Positions 55,011 through 64,000 of a stretch of 64,000 bases of DNA are shown here, in pieces (the stretch's first letter is position 1; every line of letters starts with the position of its first letter). Location of the stretch: the NCBI GenBank assembly GCA_002715965.1, contig PBAL01000087.1:62001-126000 (forward strand). The letters run 5' to 3'. Both the position numbers and the translations under genes were made by a program. This DNA comes from Verrucomicrobiales bacterium. GTDB lineage: Bacteria; Verrucomicrobiota; Verrucomicrobiia; Limisphaerales; JAYPXF01. The notes under the pieces are model-generated. The model made no database searches. It was not told the DNA's origin and was given only the letters and a program-made list of their open reading frames with translations.

Positions 55011-56774
55011 ATGGAAGCCACGAAACTGTCATCCGCGCAGATACCGAAGCACGTCATCCAGCAGCGCTTTCGCAAGCCGAAGGAGAATATTCCGCAGACG
55101 GTTGAGGAACGGAATCGCATCGTTCATTACATTCGCAATTACGTTGCGGAATTCAATCCGGTTCCGCCTCAGCCTCTGGATCAGTTGAAGGAGCATGCGG
55201 ATCGTCTGATGGAGATGATGAAGCTCGATCCCATCTACCGTGATTACGTCGGCGTCCTGATCAACAACGAGATGTGGCGCGAGCAGCTGGCGAGCGTGCC
55301 CTACGAGAAACGGCTCTTGCTGCTGCCGAAGTGCCTGCGGGTCGAGGAGAAATGTCCTGCTCCATTCGATGAATTTGGATTGCTCTGCAAGACTTGTGGC
55401 TTGTGCACCATCCAGGATTTGCAAGGAGAAGCTGAGAAACTGGGCTATGCGACGCTCGTTGCCGAGGGCAGCGCAATTGTCATGTCGCTCATTCAGACCG
55501 GGAAGATCGAGGCAATCGTTGGCGTTAGCTGCATCAGCGTGTTGGAACGTGCGTTCCCGTACATGGAGGCGGCTGCTGTCCCGGGTGTGGCCGTTCCCTT
55601 GCTCCAGGATGATTGCATTAATACCACGGTCGATCTCGATTGGGTGTGGGACTACATCCACCTGACGAGCGATGACAAGACGCGTCGTCTGGATTTGGGT
55701 TCGCTGCGTGAAGAGGTTGATTTCTGGTTTACGCCCGCGTCACTCGATCTGGTCATGGGCTCGGTCGATGGCCAGACCGAGCAGATCGCCCGCGAGTGGT
55801 TGAATCGAGCCGGCAAGCGTTGGCGACCGTTCCTCGCGGTAGCCGCTTTCCAGGCGCTGCGGGAGGATTCGAATGAACCACTTCCCAATGACATCAAGAA
55901 GATTGCAATTGCGGTCGAGTGTTTCCACAAGGCTTCTCTGATCCATGACGACATCGAGGATCAGGACGCGGAGCGCTACGGGGAGAAAACCCTGCACGAG
56001 GAGCACGGCATAGCCGTTGCTCTCAATGTGGGCGATCTGCTGATCGGCGAAGGCTACCGTCTTCTTGCTGCGTGCAAGGTCAGCCCGGAGCAAATTGCCG
56101 CTATGATCAAGGTGGCCTCGGATGGTCAACGGGAGCTTTGCCGCGGTCAGGGCGCGGAATTGTGCTGGGCGCGTAATCCCACGCCCTTGGCCAGTCGCCA
56201 GGTGATTGACATTTTCAGCAAGAAGACCGCGCCCGCATTTGAGGTGGCCCTGCAAATCGGTTCCATCTATGCGGATCTTGAGGAGTACGAGGAATGCAAG
56301 GACACCATCCATGCCTATAGCGAGGCGCTTGGCATTGCATATCAGATCCGTGACGATATCTCAGATCTTGGTGTGGAGGGTGATACCAACGACATTGAAG
56401 GATTGCGTCCGAGCCTCCTGCTCGCCGTGGCACATGAGAAAGCCAAGGGCGAAAACAAGGCCGTGTTGAAACAGGTTTGGCAGCGTCAAATTCCGGAAGG
56501 TTGGAATACTGAGCGTATTGAAGCCCTCTATGCCGAGGTGGGTGCGACGGATCGGGCGAATATTCTTCTCGAGACCTACAAGGAAGAAGGCATTCGTTGC
56601 CTGCGCGATCTACAGAACCAGAATCTCAAAGGGCTTCTCCGTCGTGTGCTCGGCAAGATCTTCAATGACACGGAGATCAAGGGCTGGTGTAAGGAGTTTG
56701 AGGAGAAGAACGGTGTGATGGATGGTATTCGAGTTGAAGCTCCATCGGAGCCCGCTGAGCCGGCGATGGCTTGA
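55011..56774 (+). CDS. DUF116 domain fused to a polyprenyl synthetase
   Basis: 587 residues from ATG 55011; longer in-frame starts (54903, 54828) use poor codons and add no homology. Residues 70-210 are DUF116-like with cysteines at 108, 115, 126, 129, 132, 174 and 202 (KTCGLC), so a metal cofactor is possible. From about 255 a trans-isoprenyl diphosphate synthase follows: GKRWRP (268-273), the first Asp-rich motif HDDIEDQD (312-319), and a second DDISD. It may make polyprenyl diphosphates for quinones or wall carriers. The fusion is visible; why the DUF116 part is attached is unknown. Confidence 0.88.
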   Translation: MEATKLSSAQIPKHVIQQRFRKPKENIPQTVEERNRIVHYIRNYVAEFNPVPPQPLDQLKEHADRLMEMMKLDPIYRDYVGVLINNEMWREQLASVPYEKRLLLLPKCLRVEEKCPAPFDEFGLLCKTCGLCTIQDLQGEAEKLGYATLVAEGSAIVMSLIQTGKIEAIVGVSCISVLERAFPYMEAAAVPGVAVPLLQDDCINTTVDLDWVWDYIHLTSDDKTRRLDLGSLREEVDFWFTPASLDLVMGSVDGQTEQIAREWLNRAGKRWRPFLAVAAFQALREDSNEPLPNDIKKIAIAVECFHKASLIHDDIEDQDAERYGEKTLHEEHGIAVALNVGDLLIGEGYRLLAACKVSPEQIAAMIKVASDGQRELCRGQGAELCWARNPTPLASRQVIDIFSKKTAPAFEVALQIGSIYADLEEYEECKDTIHAYSEALGIAYQIRDDISDLGVEGDTNDIEGLRPSLLLAVAHEKAKGENKAVLKQVWQRQIPEGWNTERIEALYAEVGATDRANILLETYKEEGIRCLRDLQNQNLKGLLRRVLGKIFNDTEIKGWCKEFEEKNGVMDGIRVEAPSEPAEPAMA

Positions 56775-56816
56775 TTGACGACTCCTCACTGACATCGCTT
56801 CGCTCGTCGTTCGCAT

Positions 56817-56837
56817 GCTTCGACTGGCAGTCGAAGC
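56817..56837. terminator. 9-bp perfect hairpin between converging genes
   Basis: GCTTCGACT (56817-56825) and AGTCGAAGC (56829-56837) with a 3-base loop, at the stop of the FHA gene and 43 bp after the prenyltransferase gene. No T run, so termination is tentative. Confidence 0.45.
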
Positions 56838-57838
56838 TACTTCGCGGCGTGGATGATGAGTTTGACCGTGCCGATCTGGAGATGACTGCCGTTCTTCAAG
56901 GGCGTGCGGTTCTGTGATTCGCCATCGATGAACTCGATGATCCCGTTCGAAAAAAGCACGCTGGCGTGGCGTTCGCCAAAGCCGCGTACGTAGATCTGAT
57001 CTTCCGGGCCTCCACCAATATAGATTGGATCGGCTCCGAGATTGAACTTGGTGGTTTCGTTGGGCGCCCAGACGACTTCGAGCGTGGCTTCGTTGAAGAG
57101 GGATTCGACGACAACCATGGCCAGTCCCAGCGCGGCGCCGAGCAGTCCGATCCCGGCCATGCGTCCGACGACGCCCATGATGTTCTGCGTGGCTTGGCTG
57201 GCATCATCCGCAACGAAGTAGTCGCCAAAGAACACAAACGCCGTGCCTCCGATCGCGCCTCCGACGGCACCCGCGCCAATGCCCCGGATCACGCCGAGAT
57301 TTGGCACCCGGCCCGCCAAACCGACTCCGAGCAGCGCTCCGAGCACGCCCCAGCAGATTGAGTAAATGGCGTAGATTTTCGTATTGGACATTTCACCGGT
57401 CATCATCTTGGAAAAGAGTGCCTGGGCGATGAACCCGGCGATCATTCCACCCACCGCGCCGGTGAACAGTCCGCGTTGGACAAAACGGGGATGAAGATTG
57501 TGCCGCAGGTAGATCTCATTGGCCATGAACAATCCGACGGCGAGGAAGCTGGCGGCCATGGCAAACCAAATCCCGGTCTTCATGGCGGTTTCGATGAACG
57601 ACGGATTCGCGCTGTCGCCGGGAGCAAGTTCGGCGAATGCAGAACCTGCGACTCCACCGAGACAACCGATGAGGGCGAACAAGAGCCACTTCTGGGACTT
57701 GAGGCGGCCGACTGCGCTCGGTTTTGCGCCGGGCATGACGTCTTGTTCTTCGTGGGGCGCGGGCGGGGGAGGTTCACTGCCGCCAGCGGGCATCGCATCA
57801 GGTTCGTTCTGATTATCGGGGTAGATTTCCTGATCCAT
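56837..57838 (-). CDS. Membrane protein with a C-terminal FHA domain
   Basis: 333 residues. An N-terminal acidic, proline-rich cytosolic stretch, about six membrane helices between 49 and 250 with glycine-rich turns, and a C-terminal FHA-like domain (about 258-333: FNLGADPIYIGGGPEDQIYV, GERHASVLF, KNGSHLQIG). FHA domains bind phosphothreonine, so it may take part in Ser/Thr kinase signalling; no kinase gene is in the window. Downstream of DUF116-polyprenyl synthase, convergent. Confidence 0.82.
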   Translation of the reverse strand: MDQEIYPDNQNEPDAMPAGGSEPPPPAPHEEQDVMPGAKPSAVGRLKSQKWLLFALIGCLGGVAGSAFAELAPGDSANPSFIETAMKTGIWFAMAASFLAVGLFMANEIYLRHNLHPRFVQRGLFTGAVGGMIAGFIAQALFSKMMTGEMSNTKIYAIYSICWGVLGALLGVGLAGRVPNLGVIRGIGAGAVGGAIGGTAFVFFGDYFVADDASQATQNIMGVVGRMAGIGLLGAALGLAMVVVESLFNEATLEVVWAPNETTKFNLGADPIYIGGGPEDQIYVRGFGERHASVLFSNGIIEFIDGESQNRTPLKNGSHLQIGTVKLIIHAAK

Positions 57839-57901
57839 TGGTCGATTAGAGGGTTTCGTTCGAAATTGCGTTACAACTCGCTTGGTTGTGTCGAACCACG
57901 A

Positions 57902-58177
57902 TTATGTGCCACGCACAGCATTCTTCTTATCCTCGAATCGAGCTTCGATCTTACTCTTCTCGCCGGCCATTTCCTGCTGAAGGATCTCGACGCCGTTGAA
58001 ATCTTCCTGTTCGCGGGCCGCTTCGATCTTGCCGTTGAAGGCGATTTCGAGCTCCGCGATCTTCGCCTGGAGTTGAGAGTTGAGTTCGGCGATTTCCTTC
58101 TTTTGCTCGTCGGTCAGCTTCTCGATGGGGGCGTCTTTGCTCAGGCGCTCCATCGCGAGTTCGTAAGCGGATTTCAT
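57902..58177 (-). CDS. Short coiled-coil protein
   Basis: 91 residues from ATG 58177 (an upstream start at 58246 is possible). Nearly all helical with heptads rich in Lys, Glu, Ala and Leu (IAELNSQLQAKIAELEIAF), and no membrane segment. It lies between the FHA gene and prmC on the same strand. Function unknown. Confidence 0.65.
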   Translation of the reverse strand: MKSAYELAMERLSKDAPIEKLTDEQKKEIAELNSQLQAKIAELEIAFNGKIEAAREQEDFNGVEILQQEMAGEKSKIEARFEDKKNAVRGT

Positions 58178-58255
58178 GAGTAGACTGTAGAATGAAAGTT
58201 CGAGAGATGGAAAGGCGGAGATTTGGTGGGAGATTTCAAGCCACAAACCCGAGTT

Positions 58256-59116
58256 TCAATCATCGACGTCCCGATTGAATGTTGCGCGAAAGAATCGATC
58301 GCGACCGGTCAGATCCTGTTCTATTCCGACCTTGCCTGAGCCTGAGGTGAACATTTTCGCCAGCGCATGAGATTGTCCGTCTCCAAATTCACACATGAGG
58401 ATACCATCAGCACATAGATACCGGGGAGCTTCGTTGGCGATTCGTCGATAGAAATCCAGGCCGTCATCCCCGCCGTCGAGTGCGAGCGTGGGGTCGTAGT
58501 TGCGGACTTCGATGTCGAGGGTTTCGATTTCCGCAGTGGGAATGTATGGGGGATTGGATACGATCAGGTCAAAATGCTGGTCGGTCAGGCCCGCGAACAA
58601 GTCGCTCTCGAAAAACTGGATTTTGGTGCAGTCGTTTCGAGCAGCGTTGCGGCGCGCGAGACTCAGTGCAGGATTCGAGATATCAACAGCATGCACTTCT
58701 GCGGTAGGGCAGTTCCTGGTGATGGCAATGGGGATACAACCGGTACCGGTGCCGATATCAAGGACTCTACGGGCGTTCGGGCTGCGATCGTTCAGCCATA
58801 TCCATGCGGCTTCGGCAAGGAGTTCGGTTTCCGGTCGAGGAATCAACGCGTCCGGCGTGACTTCGATCTCGATTCCGCAGAACGAAACGCTGCCCAGGAT
58901 GTGTTGGAGTGGTTCGTGAATGCGCCGGCGTTCCAAGATGGAACGGACGCGTTCATGGAGCGTGTTTGGGAATTTATCACGCGTGTTCAAGAGGAGGCGA
59001 CCGAGGGGGATATCGAGCACGTGTGAAATGATCCATTTTGCCTCAACATCCGGTTCGTTGATGCGCGCGGTCTGCAGCGCGCTGGCGATGTCACTGATGG
59101 CTTCCCGAATGGTCAT
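58256..59116 (-). CDS. prmC: Peptide chain release factor N5-glutamine methyltransferase
   Basis: Methylates the GGQ glutamine of release factors RF1 and RF2. 286 residues; the SAM-binding VLDIGTGTGCIPIAI near 120 and the active-site motif NPPYIPTAEI are clear, with an N-terminal helical domain. Its start overlaps the pabB stop by 26 bp, so the two are co-transcribed. Confidence 0.95.
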   Translation of the reverse strand: MTIREAISDIASALQTARINEPDVEAKWIISHVLDIPLGRLLLNTRDKFPNTLHERVRSILERRRIHEPLQHILGSVSFCGIEIEVTPDALIPRPETELLAEAAWIWLNDRSPNARRVLDIGTGTGCIPIAITRNCPTAEVHAVDISNPALSLARRNAARNDCTKIQFFESDLFAGLTDQHFDLIVSNPPYIPTAEIETLDIEVRNYDPTLALDGGDDGLDFYRRIANEAPRYLCADGILMCEFGDGQSHALAKMFTSGSGKVGIEQDLTGRDRFFRATFNRDVDD

Positions 59117-60539
59117 TGATGGGGAGCGATTCGGGAATGTTCAAGTTGATCGCCTGAAGGAACCCGCGCGCTTTGGCTAGGGTCTCCTCGTATTCCATCT
59201 CCGGGTCGGAATCGGCGACGATTCCGGCACCGGCGTGGAATGAGGTGACCTCCGGTGCGACCAATGCGCTCCGGATGGAGATGCTCAGGTGACTTTCACG
59301 ATTGAATCCAAGGAAACCATGACTGCCGGTGTAGGGGCCGCGAGTCACTGGTTCGAGTTCGTCGATGATCTCCATTGCGCGGATCTTGGGTGCTCCCGTG
59401 ATGCTTCCGCCGGGGAAACACTTCATCAAGGCGATGACATGAGTGAGGTCTTCCTGTAACCGGCCATCGACGGTAGAGACGAGGTGTTGAACTTGGGGAT
59501 ACTTTTCGAGCCGCATCAAGTCAGGGACTTGAACGCTGCCAAACTCGCAGATCCGGCCAAGATCGTTTCGCAGCAGGTCGGTAATCATGACGAGTTCAGC
59601 CTGTTCTTTGGCGCTGGTCTGAAGTTCGTAGCTGAATTGTGCGTCGCGGATTGGATCAGTGCTTCTGGGGCGTGTGCCCTTGATCGGTCGCGTCTGAACC
59701 GCCTCGCCGCTCATTTTGAGGAACGACTCGGGTGAACTTGAAACCAGCTGCCAATCACCAAAATCAAAGTAGGCCGAGAATGGTGCGGGGGATACCGCAA
59801 AGAGCTGTTCGAAGAGTTCCCACCCACTTGCGCGGGTCGGGATGCAGAGTCGTTGCGCGAGGTTGACCTGATAGATGTCGCCGGTGCGGATGTAGTCCTT
59901 GGCTTTCTGCACGGCCGTGATGAATTCTTCACGCGTGAAGTTCGATGATGGCTCGACAACCGATTGCGCTGTGCGCACGGTTTGTGGATCGTCTTTTCGT
60001 TCGAGGATTCGGAGCCAGAAGTCACGCGCGGCTGAGGTCCTGTTCGCGGAACGGGACCCATCCGCCTGCATGCCCGTGGCGACGATCCAGATTTTCTGAA
60101 GCCGGTGGTCAAAGACGAGCAGGCTGTCGTAAAAACCGAGCCGGCAATCGGGGAGTTCCAAATCGTTGAGGGTGGATCGTGGCAGTTCGGGCTCAACGAA
60201 GTTCTTCAGGTCATACCCCCAGAACCCGAAGCAGCCGCCCAGCGGGAACGGCATATCAATCTCATCCAGCAATTCGTAGCGGGACATCAGGCTTTCCAGG
60301 ATTTTCCAAGGATTGCCGTAGAGCGTTTGAGCATGATCGCTGAACGCGCACTCACAGCGAGTTCCGTGGGAGGTGAAGGTGAGGAAAGGGCCGGCCGCCA
60401 GAATCGAATAGCGTGCCGATGCGGATTCGAAAAGTCCGCTCCGAAGCAACGCAAGTGATTCGTGGCCGAGAAGGCGTGACGCGACCGTTTCCGGGTCCGC
60501 GCACCAATCCACTTCCTCGATGATCAAGTCAGCAGCCAT
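59091..60539 (-). CDS. pabB: Aminodeoxychorismate synthase component I
   Basis: 482 residues. Converts chorismate and glutamine to 4-amino-4-deoxychorismate for folate with a glutaminase partner (pabA, not here). The lysine-bearing motif RPIKGTRPRS, present in PabB where TrpE has PIAGT, and the C-terminal KCFPGGSITGAPKIRAMEII are present. TrpE is the alternative but lacks this lysine. Overlaps prmC. Confidence 0.9.
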   Translation of the reverse strand: MAADLIIEEVDWCADPETVASRLLGHESLALLRSGLFESASARYSILAAGPFLTFTSHGTRCECAFSDHAQTLYGNPWKILESLMSRYELLDEIDMPFPLGGCFGFWGYDLKNFVEPELPRSTLNDLELPDCRLGFYDSLLVFDHRLQKIWIVATGMQADGSRSANRTSAARDFWLRILERKDDPQTVRTAQSVVEPSSNFTREEFITAVQKAKDYIRTGDIYQVNLAQRLCIPTRASGWELFEQLFAVSPAPFSAYFDFGDWQLVSSSPESFLKMSGEAVQTRPIKGTRPRSTDPIRDAQFSYELQTSAKEQAELVMITDLLRNDLGRICEFGSVQVPDLMRLEKYPQVQHLVSTVDGRLQEDLTHVIALMKCFPGGSITGAPKIRAMEIIDELEPVTRGPYTGSHGFLGFNRESHLSISIRSALVAPEVTSFHAGAGIVADSDPEMEYEETLAKARGFLQAINLNIPESLPINDHSGSHQ

Positions 60540-60654
60540 TCGATCAACGGCCGGAATCTAGTGTGAATGATCGTGGCTGTCAGTACCGGTGAGTGGGTTT
60601 TCAATGACAATCTGTTGCCATGCGATGGCGGTCTCCGCATGATGCACGGCTTCA

Positions 60655-61179
60655 ATGTCAATCGGGAACGGAAAAGTGGTGTGGTTTACCGGGATGTCCG
60701 GCGCGGGTAAGACAACCGTGTCGTCAAACGTGTTGGAACAATTGGAGCGGAATGGGGAGTTGGTGAAGATGTTGGATGGTGATGTGGTGCGCAAGGGGCT
60801 GTGCTCGGATCTGGGCTTCAGCCATGCGGATCGGACGGAGAACGTTCGGCGAGTGGCGGAAGTGGCTGCGTTGTTTGCCGATTCTGGATTTACCTGCATC
60901 GTCGCGTTGATTTCCCCCTATCAGATTGACCGTGAAAAGGCGCGGTCGTGTGTGGGGGCGGAGAGGTTCATTGAAGTGTTTGTGGACGCACCTCTTGAAG
61001 TGTGCCGTGCGCGCGATCCCAAAGGGCTTTACGCGAAGGCTGATGTAGGTGAGGTGAAGAAGATGACCGGAGTCTCTCATCCATATGAAGCACCGGAGAA
61101 TCCGGATGTGCATTTGCACACCGATGTTCGATCGGTGGAAGAATGTGCGGGCGAGGTGATGTCTGCAATCGTGACGTAA
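60655..61179 (+). CDS. cysC: Adenylylsulfate kinase
   Basis: Phosphorylates APS to PAPS, for sulfate assimilation or sulfotransfer. 174 residues; P-loop GMSGAGKTT near 13-21, LDGDVVRKGLCSDLGFS, and the lid segment HPYEAPENPDVHLHT. No sulfurylase or reductase gene is adjacent, so its pathway use is open. It converges with a sulfatase gene; the neighbours share sulfur chemistry but not an operon. Confidence 0.94.
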   Translation: MSIGNGKVVWFTGMSGAGKTTVSSNVLEQLERNGELVKMLDGDVVRKGLCSDLGFSHADRTENVRRVAEVAALFADSGFTCIVALISPYQIDREKARSCVGAERFIEVFVDAPLEVCRARDPKGLYAKADVGEVKKMTGVSHPYEAPENPDVHLHTDVRSVEECAGEVMSAIVT

Positions 61180-61215
61180 GGCTGCAGTCCAAGACGCTGC
61201 CAAGCGCTCGGCTGA

Positions 61216-63399
61216 TTACTCGAACTTGAACGTGGGGCCGACGGGGAGCCGGTGCTTCCAGTAGTCCGGCGTGGCGTTGAAGTAGGTTGGAATTGGAGCG
61301 AGTGAATCGTCCCGCAAATACACACTGCGGAGAATCTCGAAGGCTGGATGGGTGATGGGTGAAAGTCCGTCGTAACTGGCCGGATTGTGGAACTGATCTT
61401 CGTCGTCGGAGGCCGACGTCATGGTCAGCCGGTAGGTGAGCCCCGGGTGCAGGCGAACTGACTTGTTCAACGCGAGGTATCTGAACTCACCGTCGAGTGC
61501 GCCCGGGTGGTCGGCCGTCAGCTCAATTTGACGCAGCATCTCTCCGTCGGCGGACAGGCGGATCCGATGCGAGCTGGACAGCCCACGGCCGTCATTGCCA
61601 TCGATGCTCGCGTGTTCAAGAACGTTGTCGTTTGGAGGCGAGGTGGCGGGTCTGACGGCTTTGTCCATTGCATGGTCATCCCACATTCCCAAATGTGTGA
61701 TTGTGATGGATTGGTTTCCGCTCAGCCTGAAGTCGAATCCAATCTCGCCAGTTAAATCATTGCGCAAATTGTGCCAGCCGTCGTCGAGGATCAGTTGCTT
61801 CTTTGACGGGGCGTTCAGTGGTCGTGCGTGACCACGGTTGTGAACATGAAGGAGCTTCCTCGAGAGTCGTTCGACCGAGTCTTCCGCGCCCGTGCTCCAG
61901 GTTTCGATTGCTTCGCCCGGATCTTCGTGAAGGTCGTGATAGCGCTTGACCACCACTGAGCCGCGATTGCCCCGCTTGATTCCCGGCTCGGGGACTCCTC
62001 CGGCAACGATGATTTTCTCTGAGCCCTCGCGAATGGACATTGCGTCATTCACGTATGGCGGGCCGAGATGGCAGAACATCAGTCGCGCACGTTTGTCCGG
62101 GGACTGAGCCTTGCCGCGCCAATGGTCCAATACATCGTAGCTATCCTGGGCGTCTTGATTTGCCAGCGGATGTTCGAGCAATCGCGCAAAGGTTGCGTAG
62201 AGGTCGGTGAGGGAAAAATGCGTGCGATTGATGCGTCCGCCTTCGAATTGGCCCTTCCAATACAGCAGGAATGGGACGCGCAATCCGCCTTCGGTGATGC
62301 TGGCCTTCTTTCCGCGCAGTCCGCCGGACTGAAAACTAAGTTTGTGTTTCTCCCCCTCGTTCGGACCGTTATCGCTCGTGAAGATGATGAGCGTGTTGTC
62401 GATGAGCGCGTGTCCCGGGTTTCGGGGATCCGGGAGGGTACGGAGTAATTCAAGGACGCGTCCGAAGGCAATGTCGTTCTCCAGGACCATGTCGGCTCGC
62501 TCGCCCGCAGGCGTGCCATCATTCATGCGGCTCGCCCCCTTCACGGGTTTGCCGTTGATGGAATCGGGAATTGCGTAACGTCCTTCCTGCCAGAGTTGCT
62601 GATGATTTGCGTTGGGAACGTAGTAGAGGAAAAACGGGTTCTCCTCTTTTGATGCGCGTTTCAGGGTGGATTCGACTTCGCGCAGGTAAACGGGACCGAT
62701 CTGTTTCAAATCCCATATCGGATCGGTAAACAGTTTTCCTTCATGTCTCCGATAACCGGTCATGACCATCTTTTTGCGATCGGTGAAGGTCCAGCGATCG
62801 TTGCGGATGTAAATGCGCGGTTCGGTATCCAGTGCGTCCTCGGTGTTGCCAGGAACGCCGAAGAATCTGTCGAAGCCGTGATGTGTTGGACCGTCGAGCA
62901 GCGGTTTTGTGAAATCGACATCCGCGTGGTAGTAGTCACTTGCGGGCGTACCCTGCCCGTTGTCGAAGGCCATCCCAACGTGGTATTTGCCGACGCAGGT
63001 CGTTCGGTAGCCGTTGGCCTGAAGCATTTCTGGCAAGGTTGCCAATTCGCGCCGGATCATCGGCAGGTTGGGACCGTGTGGCAGCCATCCCTGTCGTTTC
63101 AAATACGACCGATGACCAAAGCGTCCGGTGAGAAGCGAATAGCGCGACGACGAACACATGGAGGCTCCGGCGTGTGCGTCGGTGAATATCAGGGACTGTT
63201 TTGAAAACTTCTCCAGGTTTGGCGTGACGATCGTTTTTACTACCGGATCGCTTTTCGGCATCAGGCGTTGACCAAGGTAGGCACTGGTGTCACCAATGCC
63301 CATGTCATCGACCATCATCAGGACGATGTTTGGGCGTGGCTTGGCGGACAGGGTTGTCGCCAGAACCAGAGCGAACAGGAACGAGTTGAGGAAGCGCAT
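61216..63399 (-). CDS. Large exported sulfatase
   Basis: 727 residues from ATG 63399; the upstream frame to 63489 lacks a signal. A signal peptide (MRFLNSFLFALVLATTLSA) precedes RPNIVLMMVDDMG. The formylglycine site is a CxSxR variant, MCSSSRYSLLTG (Cys82 to Arg86). GKYHVG and FTSDNGPNEGEKHKL follow. The last 170 residues (from about 555) are beta-rich and could bind carbohydrate. Needs a maturase. Lies immediately after the partial gene at the window end on the same strand. Confidence 0.92.
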   Translation of the reverse strand: MRFLNSFLFALVLATTLSAKPRPNIVLMMVDDMGIGDTSAYLGQRLMPKSDPVVKTIVTPNLEKFSKQSLIFTDAHAGASMCSSSRYSLLTGRFGHRSYLKRQGWLPHGPNLPMIRRELATLPEMLQANGYRTTCVGKYHVGMAFDNGQGTPASDYYHADVDFTKPLLDGPTHHGFDRFFGVPGNTEDALDTEPRIYIRNDRWTFTDRKKMVMTGYRRHEGKLFTDPIWDLKQIGPVYLREVESTLKRASKEENPFFLYYVPNANHQQLWQEGRYAIPDSINGKPVKGASRMNDGTPAGERADMVLENDIAFGRVLELLRTLPDPRNPGHALIDNTLIIFTSDNGPNEGEKHKLSFQSGGLRGKKASITEGGLRVPFLLYWKGQFEGGRINRTHFSLTDLYATFARLLEHPLANQDAQDSYDVLDHWRGKAQSPDKRARLMFCHLGPPYVNDAMSIREGSEKIIVAGGVPEPGIKRGNRGSVVVKRYHDLHEDPGEAIETWSTGAEDSVERLSRKLLHVHNRGHARPLNAPSKKQLILDDGWHNLRNDLTGEIGFDFRLSGNQSITITHLGMWDDHAMDKAVRPATSPPNDNVLEHASIDGNDGRGLSSSHRIRLSADGEMLRQIELTADHPGALDGEFRYLALNKSVRLHPGLTYRLTMTSASDDEDQFHNPASYDGLSPITHPAFEILRSVYLRDDSLAPIPTYFNATPDYWKHRLPVGPTFKFE

Positions 63400-63421
63400 T
63401 GGCCAAGCCGTGTCCAGCCAA

Positions 63422-64000
63422 TCAGCGTTCCACCTTGATGGAATCGATTTCCACCTTGGAACCTTTTTTTGCGAATAACTCCAACTCAAGCGAGCGAATA
63501 TAACCTTTCCATGCTGCTTGATCCTTCAGCGGGAATCGAACGGTGGTGAATTTCTTGCCGGCAATCACCTTGCGCTCGCCAGCGATCTTCGTCGCATTCG
63601 CGTAGGCTTGAACCCGCAGGGGCGCTTCGCACCGAAGAGTGACTGCGAGCGTCTTGTCATTGGCCATCGCGATTGCGTTCAGCCCGTCGCGGCGCATGAC
63701 GCCTTTCCACTGCGTCATGGCGAAGTCGAGATACCCCAGGTAGCCCGCGATGTTGTCGCGAATCCCATCGGCTTCCCAACCTTCAGTTTGCCAGCCGCCG
63801 CAATCGAACTCGAAGCGCAACAGGCCGTCGCTGGGATTGCGTTCGTTGGTGGTTTCCCAGGCGTCGGAGAGTCCATCGCCATCATTGTCCGCGCGATAGA
63901 CTTCGTATTCGGGATTCACGCCATTGCCCCACTTTTTGCCGTCGGCATTGTTGCGCATCATCGCCACGGATTCTTCAGCCACACCCATGTCGCCCTTGGA
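63422..64000 (-). CDS. Partial exported protein, C-terminal part
   Basis: The frame is open through the window end, so the N-terminus is missing. The visible 190 residues include RADNDGDGLSDAWETTNE, a calcium-binding Asp loop like thrombospondin-3 repeats, and a beta-rich C-terminal domain (FEFDCGGWQTEGWEADG onwards). It could be the tail of a sulfatase or glycoside hydrolase, since a large sulfatase gene follows after 22 bp on the same strand. No enzyme motif is visible in this piece. Confidence 0.75.
   Translation of the reverse strand, partial: SKGDMGVAEESVAMMRNNADGKKWGNGVNPEYEVYRADNDGDGLSDAWETTNERNPSDGLLRFEFDCGGWQTEGWEADGIRDNIAGYLGYLDFAMTQWKGVMRRDGLNAIAMANDKTLAVTLRCEAPLRVQAYANATKIAGERKVIAGKKFTTVRFPLKDQAAWKGYIRSLELELFAKKGSKVEIDSIKVER

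Overview
The window looks like a chromosomal segment of a Verrucomicrobiota bacterium, probably from the Pedosphaerales/Limisphaerales side. The lineage call is an inference from gene content, with no marker gene to prove it. The evidence is DUF1549/DUF1553 plus DUF1501 gene sets, planctomycete-type cytochrome c fused to WD40 repeats, three formylglycine sulfatases, Tat-exported Gfo/Idh/MocA and DUF1501 proteins, a DUF5069 protein and a DUF1080 remnant. There is no transposase, integrase, phage gene or CRISPR array. The accessory character comes from exported catabolic genes, lineage-specific membrane proteins, decayed genes and small palindromic repeats.

Layout. 1-4.4 kb: lysine/peptidoglycan precursor genes dapA-dapB, a broken phytanoyl-CoA dioxygenase, folK, a YciI-like protein and msrP. 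4.4-6.7 kb (minus): an exported PD-(D/E)XK-like protein and a large membrane protein. 6.9-17.7 kb (plus): two DUF1549/DUF1553 + DUF1501 modules flanking a CtBP-like dehydrogenase; the second is a tightly coupled three-gene cassette. 17.7-22.8 kb: a decayed SGNH hydrolase, then a Mn/Fe/Zn-type ABC importer operon with a palindromic operator at the start codon and a permease fused to a DtxR-like domain. 22.8-31.8 kb (minus): murJ, folA, a 1037-residue GIDE-LemA membrane protein, a decayed chimeric locus, an exported amidohydrolase and a sulfatase. 32.2-40.5 kb (plus): an NRAMP-like transporter, a c-type FG-GAP protein, an unusual SDR, and aroA-cmk-plsC. 40.5-45.3 kb: a DUF1080 remnant, topB and a sulfatase. 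45.5-51 kb: a probable 6S RNA with terminator, a PIG-L deacetylase, a Gfo/Idh oxidoreductase, DUF5069, small membrane proteins, a tandem HMA protein and tRNA-Thr(UGU). 51-64 kb: a two-domain dehydrogenase, an HIBADH-like reductase, a DUF116-polyprenyl synthase fusion, an FHA membrane protein, prmC-pabB, cysC, a third sulfatase and the 3' end of another exported protein.

How it fits together. Housekeeping genes (lysine, folate, aromatic amino acids, CMP kinase, phospholipid, murein flippase, isoprenoid, translation termination) are interleaved with exported functions for sulfated polysaccharides and related compounds. The sulfatases need a formylglycine maturase, which is not in the window. 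Five loci read as pseudogenes. Several combine internal deletion with a frame change, which points to real gene decay more than to isolated sequencing errors.

The items most worth following up are the GIDE-LemA fusion, the exported PD-(D/E)XK protein, the self-sensing-looking permease-DtxR fusion with its operator, the SDR lacking the catalytic tyrosine, the DUF116-prenyltransferase fusion, the NRAMP-like protein lacking both metal-site motifs, and the dispersed palindrome family. I did not find a clear multi-gene defence or wholly new system.
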